From NCBI GenBank assembly GCA_036782775.1, contig DAIPYJ010000108.1:1-8006 (forward strand): a stretch of DNA of 8,006 nucleotides, in the 5' to 3' direction. Source of the DNA: CF-13 sp036782775 (GTDB lineage: Bacteria > Chloroflexota > Dormibacteria > CF-121). Under the pieces are notes generated by a model. That model ran no database searches. It was not told the DNA's origin and was given only the letters and a program-made list of their open reading frames with translations. Positions within the stretch are counted from its first letter, which is position 1. Each line of letters opens with the position of its first letter. The translations under genes and the position numbers were made by a program. Below, one piece after another: positions 4,995 through 8,006 of the stretch.

Positions 4995-5564
4995 GTGACG
5001 GTCACCGCCCTGCGCTCCCTGCGGATCGCGAGCATTCGGATCCCGGGCGGGTTGCGCCTGGCGCACATCGCGATCACCCTCCTCGTCAGTTTGGTGGGCA
5101 TGGTGGCGTTCCTCCATGTTCCGCCCTTCATGGCGGCCGGCGCCGACCTGACCGACAGTGCTCAGGGTGAATACGCGCAAAACATCTGGCAGGAGGTCCA
5201 GACCAGCCTGGCGCTGGTCGCCCTGGTCCTCCCCTGGCTCGTGTACGCCCTGCTCTGGCCCGGCGCTGCCTGGGGTCGGCGCATCCTGCTCGTGGTTTCG
5301 ACCGCAGCGGTCGTGTTCACCACCTACCTGGCCCTCGCCAGCGCCCAGAGCTACACGGCGTTGCCCCGGCAGATCACCGGCGTGGTCGCGCAACTCCAGG
5401 GTCGGAGTATCAGGCTGCAGGGAGAGGGCAGCTACTACCTGGTCATCAGCGACGCCCAGCTCCGGGCGGACGAAGGCTGGCTTCGGCCGGGAGCACAGGT
5501 GCTGCTCTGGGTTTCACCCCGGGGGCATGTCGGCGCGGTCGAACGGACCCTTCTGGGAGACTAG
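4995..5564 (+). CDS. Unrecognised membrane protein with three predicted helices and a C-terminal beta-rich domain
   Basis: With the GTG at 4995 the protein has 189 residues. Three hydrophobic segments are visible: about residues 24-42 (HIAITLLVSLVGMVAFLHV), 72-88 (LALVALVLPWLVYALLW) and 95-116 (ILLVVSTAAVVFTTYLALASA). A loop between the first two contains PPFMAAGADLTDSAQGEYAQ. After helix 3 comes a soluble domain of about 70 residues with alternating strands (ITGVVAQLQGRSIRLQG, SYYLVISDAQL, GAQVLLWVSPRG) that resembles a small OB-like barrel. I do not recognise the family. The start is uncertain: an ATG at 4935, overlapping the AIM24 start, would add 20 residues, but GGAAG about 10 bases before GTG 4995 favours the shorter form. 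Its stop shares the CTAG palindrome with the rpmB stop. Confidence 0.72.
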   Translation: MTVTALRSLRIASIRIPGGLRLAHIAITLLVSLVGMVAFLHVPPFMAAGADLTDSAQGEYAQNIWQEVQTSLALVALVLPWLVYALLWPGAAWGRRILLVVSTAAVVFTTYLALASAQSYTALPRQITGVVAQLQGRSIRLQGEGSYYLVISDAQLRADEGWLRPGAQVLLWVSPRGHVGAVERTLLGD

Positions 5565-5746
5565 GCCGACTTGGCCTGGGTGCGCAGGCAGCGCGTGCAG
5601 ACCAGCGCCGTCTCCTGCCGGCCCTCGATCGTGACTCGCGCCTTGTGGAGATTGGGCATGAAGCGGCGCTTGGTGCGCACCTTCGAGTGGCTCACGTTGT
5701 GCCCGTACTGGGGCCCTTTTCCGCAGATTGCGCAGCGTTGTGCCAT
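5561..5746 (-). CDS. rpmB: 50S ribosomal protein L28 (bL28)
   Basis: The 61-residue protein MAQRCAICGKGPQYGHNVSH... is a standard bL28, with the conserved NVSHSKVRTKRRF segment and a length of 61, normal for the short form. Cys5/Cys8 and Cys50/Cys53 form two CxxC pairs, the zinc-binding (C+) version of the protein. It binds 23S rRNA in the large subunit. The ATG at 5746 matches the conserved N-terminus; an upstream in-frame ATG would add unrelated residues. No Shine-Dalgarno sits at normal distance; a GGAGG is about 20 bases upstream, inside a hairpin. An extended -10 (TG-C-TACTAT) lies at 5811-5819. The gene is divergent from the Asp23 gene, as in Bacillus, and its stop overlaps that of the convergent membrane-protein gene. 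Confidence 0.97.
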   Translation of the reverse strand: MAQRCAICGKGPQYGHNVSHSKVRTKRRFMPNLHKARVTIEGRQETALVCTRCLRTQAKSA

Positions 5747-5760
5747 GGTATTCAGGGGAT

Positions 5761-5839
5761 TCAACGCCTCCAAAGCCTTCGCGTATGATGGAGGCGAACT
5801 CAGCGTCACATAGTAGCACACAGGCGGGGAACGCCCGCC
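5761..5839. promoter_or_regulatory. Divergent promoter region between rpmB and the Asp23 gene, with two inverted repeats
   Basis: On the plus strand TATGAT (5785-5790) matches the -10 consensus in five of six positions, with a weak TTCAAC 18 bases upstream. On the minus strand TGCTACTAT (5819 to 5811) is an extended -10 for rpmB. An 8-bp perfect inverted repeat CGCCTCCA (5766-5773) / TGGAGGCG (5790-5797) lies in the rpmB leader and abuts the plus-strand -10. A second perfect repeat GGCGGG-GAACG-CCCGCC spans 5823-5839, about 15 bases before the Asp23 start. Promoter strengths are judged by eye. Confidence 0.5.
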
Positions 5840-5854
5840 GCCCTTGATCTAAGC

Positions 5855-6262
5855 ATGGATTCCAAGACGAAGGCCAACCCGCCTCGAACCGGGAAGCCGC
5901 CGAGGACGCTGATCCAGGCGCGCGACCTCGGCCGGATCGAGGTGTCGCGCCATGTGGTGGCGACCATCGCCGGGCACGCGGCCACCGGCTGTTACGGCGT
6001 CGTCGGGATGGCCGCTCGCGGGCTCCGCGACGGCCTGGCCGAGCGCCTGCACCGCGACAAGCTGCATCGCGGCGTCGACGTCGAAGTCCGGGAGGACGGG
6101 ATCGCCGTCTCGCTCTACGTCATCGTCGAATACGGGACCCGGGTGTCGGAGGTCGCCAACAACCTATCTAATGCGGTCCGTTACTCGGTCGAACGGACGC
6201 TCGGGCTGCCCGTGATCGAGGTCAACGTCAGCGTCCAGGGCATCCACGTCAGCGGCGGCTGA
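5855..6262 (+). CDS. Asp23/Gls24 family envelope-stress protein (YloU-like)
   Basis: A 135-residue protein of the Asp23/Gls24 family. The core begins with GRIEVSRHVVATIAGHAATGCYGVVGM, the characteristic opening of the family. VDVEVREDGIAVSLYVIVEYG and a helix-rich end then lead to VIEVNVSVQGIHV. The first 20 residues are basic and proline-rich and probably disordered. Family members are abundant cytosolic proteins, some membrane-anchored through AmaP, linked to envelope stress; the biochemical role is not settled. The position directly before a DhaL/FakA-like gene and divergent from rpmB is that of Bacillus yloU. The gap to the downstream gene is 29 bases, so one transcript is likely. There is no clear Shine-Dalgarno before the ATG at 5855. 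Confidence 0.9.
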   Translation: MDSKTKANPPRTGKPPRTLIQARDLGRIEVSRHVVATIAGHAATGCYGVVGMAARGLRDGLAERLHRDKLHRGVDVEVREDGIAVSLYVIVEYGTRVSEVANNLSNAVRYSVERTLGLPVIEVNVSVQGIHVSGG

Positions 6263-6291
6263 CCCTGACCTCACCCGCCGACGCGCCGCCC

Positions 6292-7899
6292 GTGCCGATC
6301 ACCGAATGCGATGGCCGCCTCTTCAAAGAGGCGCTGCTCGGTTCCCTTGCCTGGCTGACCCTCAATCGGGACGAGGTCGACGCCCTCAACGTCTTTCCCG
6401 TTCCGGACGGGGACACCGGCACCAACATGCTGCTCACCCTGCAGTCGGCGGTCGAGGATATTCGCGAGCTCGACCATGCCGACCTCGGTTCGATGGCCAA
6501 ACGGGCGTCCCACGGCGCGCTGATGGGAGCCCGTGGCAATTCGGGCGTGATCCTCTCCCAGATCCTGCGGGGCTTCTGCGAGGGCATCGGACCGCGGGCG
6601 GCCGTTGACGGCCAGGGCCTGGCGGAGGCGTTTAGCCGCGGAGCGGAGGTGGCCTACCGGGCGGTCATGAAGCCGACCGAAGGGACGATGCTGACGGTCG
6701 CTCGGGAGGCGGCACGCGCCGCCCAGGCCAAAGCCGGTCAAAACGGCGACCTGACCGAGGTCGTAAAGTCGGCCGCCGAGGCCGCGGCGGCCGCCGTCGA
6801 ACGCACGCCGGAACAGCTTCCGATTCTCAAACAGGCGGGCGTGATCGATGCCGGCGGTTTCGGCCTGCAGTTGATCCTCGAGGGTTTCCTCAGGCGAATG
6901 CAGGGCGAGAGGCTGGAGTCCTTCGAGCGTCCGACGGTCCAGCATGCCCGGCCGAAGACGATCGAGGCGCCCAGCGCGGGCTGGGGCTACTGCACCGAGT
7001 TCATCATCAACGGCAAGGACCTCTCTGTCGACGCCGTCCGCACCGAGCTCCAGCGGCACGGCGACTCAACGCTCATCGTCGGCGATGAGGCAGCCATCAA
7101 GGTCCACATCCACACCCAGGAGCCGGCGTCGGTGATCGGCTACGCCAGCGGGGTCGGCACGCTGACGCGCCTCAAGGTCGACGACATGTCCTCGCAGCAT
7201 CACCGGCTGCAGGGGGAAGGCGTTCGGCGGCCTTCGAGCACCAAGCACCTCGCCCTGGTGGCTGTGGCCAGCGGCGACGGATTCCGCCGAATCCTCGAGA
7301 GCCTGGGCGTCGACTCGGTCGTGGGCGGTGGTCAGACGATGAACCCCTCGACCCAGGACATCCTGGCCGCGGTTGAGTCGGTGCCCTCCAGCGACGTGCT
7401 GGTCCTGCCCAACAACGGGAACGTGGTGATGACCGCCCAACAGGCGAGCGAACTGACGCACAAGCGGGTGCGCGTGGTGCCGTCCCGCAGCCTTCCCCAG
7501 GGAATCGCCGCGCTCTTTGCCTTCGATTTCAGCGCCGACCTCGAAGCGAACGCCAATGCCATGTCCCACGCCCTCAAGCAGGTCAAGACGATCGAGGTCA
7601 CCCGCGCGGTCAGGGCCAGCGAGGTCGATGGCCTCAAGGTTGCCGAGCAGGATGTCATCGGCCTGCTCGATGACAAGCTCGTCGAGAAAGGAGCGACGCC
7701 CGAGGAGGTGGTCCGGCTGGTGTTGAAGCGCATCGATCCGAAGCAGGTCGGCACGATCACGATCTATGCCGGCGCTGACGTCGGTGAAGCCGACCGGGAA
7801 GCGCTCTCCAAAGCCCTCGCTAAGGAGTATCCGCAGGCCTCCATCGAGCTACAGTCCGGCGAGCAGGCGCTGTATCCATACATCGTCGCCGTCGAATAA
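6292..7899 (+). CDS. DhaL-domain / DegV-like protein, FakA (YloV) type
   Basis: A 535-residue protein organised like FakA, the ATP-binding subunit of fatty acid kinase. An N-terminal DhaL domain (about 8-200) carries NVFPVPDGDTGTN, with Asp39 and Asp41 as Mg-nucleotide ligands, plus GARGNSGVILSQ (79-90), GTMLTV (131-136) and VIDAGGFGL. A middle domain contains YCTEF (233-237) and KVHIHT (270-275). A C-terminal DegV-like part ends in ALYPYIVAVE. In Firmicutes the partner FakB binds the fatty acid and FakA phosphorylates it to acyl-phosphate; no fakB is in the window, so the activity is inferred from the family. The start is GTG at 6292, with no obvious ribosome site and 29 bases after the Asp23 stop. 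Length is close to the usual 550. Confidence 0.93.
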   Translation: MPITECDGRLFKEALLGSLAWLTLNRDEVDALNVFPVPDGDTGTNMLLTLQSAVEDIRELDHADLGSMAKRASHGALMGARGNSGVILSQILRGFCEGIGPRAAVDGQGLAEAFSRGAEVAYRAVMKPTEGTMLTVAREAARAAQAKAGQNGDLTEVVKSAAEAAAAAVERTPEQLPILKQAGVIDAGGFGLQLILEGFLRRMQGERLESFERPTVQHARPKTIEAPSAGWGYCTEFIINGKDLSVDAVRTELQRHGDSTLIVGDEAAIKVHIHTQEPASVIGYASGVGTLTRLKVDDMSSQHHRLQGEGVRRPSSTKHLALVAVASGDGFRRILESLGVDSVVGGGQTMNPSTQDILAAVESVPSSDVLVLPNNGNVVMTAQQASELTHKRVRVVPSRSLPQGIAALFAFDFSADLEANANAMSHALKQVKTIEVTRAVRASEVDGLKVAEQDVIGLLDDKLVEKGATPEEVVRLVLKRIDPKQVGTITIYAGADVGEADREALSKALAKEYPQASIELQSGEQALYPYIVAVE

Positions 7900-7914
7900 A
7901 ACCAATTCCCCCAA

Positions 7915-7974
7915 CCCCGCTCACGGGCGGGTCATTCCCTCCCCCGCTTGCGGGGGGAGGGTAGGGAGGGGGGC
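7915..7974. repeat. G-rich hairpin / G-quadruplex-type element (copy 3)
   Basis: CCCTCCCCCGC (7937-7947) can pair with GCGGGGGGAGGG (7950-7961) with one bulged G. The G strand runs on as G6-A-G3-TA-G3-A-G6 (7952-7973), the same pattern as after rpe apart from one loop base. It starts 15 bases after the FakA-like stop and ends at a possible minus-strand stop codon, so it may separate two convergent genes. Confidence 0.75.
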
Positions 7975-8006
7975 TAGATCAGCTGCAGCAGGTTTGCGAC
8001 GACGGC
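7974..8006 (-). CDS. Possible 3' end of a minus-strand gene (partial)
   Basis: Read from the right edge on the minus strand the frame gives AVVANLLQLI and then a TAG at 7974-7976. Ten residues are too few to name a protein. The placement is plausible, because the G-rich repeat stops at this codon and elsewhere in the window such repeats sit at the 3' ends of genes. It could also be noncoding. Confidence 0.3.
   Translation of the reverse strand, partial: AVVANLLQLI

Noticed and set aside
4253..5170. 305-codon plus-strand frame opposite AIM24
   Set aside because: AIM24 motifs on the minus strand are clear and that gene has a strong ribosome site; the plus product is an Asp/Glu/Val-rich shadow.
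6271..7059. 262-codon minus-strand frame opposite the DhaL-domain gene
   Set aside because: The plus strand encodes clear FakA-like motifs; the antisense product has no recognisable features.

Overview
The window is a GC-rich bacterial chromosomal segment with housekeeping content. A 10-base N run at 4242-4251 suggests a draft or metagenome-assembled genome. The order rlmN ... rpe ... rpmB (divergent) - Asp23/YloU - DAK/YloV matches the backbone known from Bacillus subtilis and other Gram-positive-related phyla. High GC, GTG/CTG starts, an LppX-like lipoprotein and a lone Flp pilin fit a Chloroflexota/Dormibacterota-like or actinobacterial relative. This placement is inference; no lineage marker is decisive.

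Layout. 1-234 (+): C-terminal end of a LacA/Maa/WcaF-type hexapeptide acyltransferase. 238-907 (-): a Flp-type pilin and two tandem paralogous small proteins (46 and 49 aa) separated by an AT-rich control region. The small proteins are the least explained part of the window. 1042-4143 (+): a tight run of rlmN, a capless HAD-fold protein, an LppX-like lipoprotein and rpe, with 1-base stop/start overlaps at two junctions. 4144-4251: G-rich hairpin/G-quadruplex repeats, one broken by the N gap. 4252-4936 (-): AIM24-family protein whose 3' end runs into the gap. 4995-5564 (+): unrecognised three-helix membrane protein. 5561-5746 (-): rpmB, sharing a CTAG palindrome with the stop of the preceding gene. 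5747-5854: divergent control region with inverted repeats. 5855-7899 (+): Asp23/Gls24-family protein followed by a FakA/YloV-type DhaL-domain protein. 7915-7974: another copy of the G-rich repeat. The last 33 bases may be the 3' end of a minus-strand gene.

Functionally the window combines translation (RlmN modification of 23S rRNA and tRNA, ribosomal protein L28), pentose phosphate metabolism (Rpe), a fatty-acid-kinase-like protein with its usual Asp23 neighbour, and several cell-surface proteins (pilin, lipoprotein, membrane protein). I see no clear defence system, prophage, transposase, CRISPR array, tRNA or rRNA. The strongest candidates for something undescribed are the small-protein pair with its repeat-bearing promoter region, the G-rich repeat family, and the noncanonical rlmN start.
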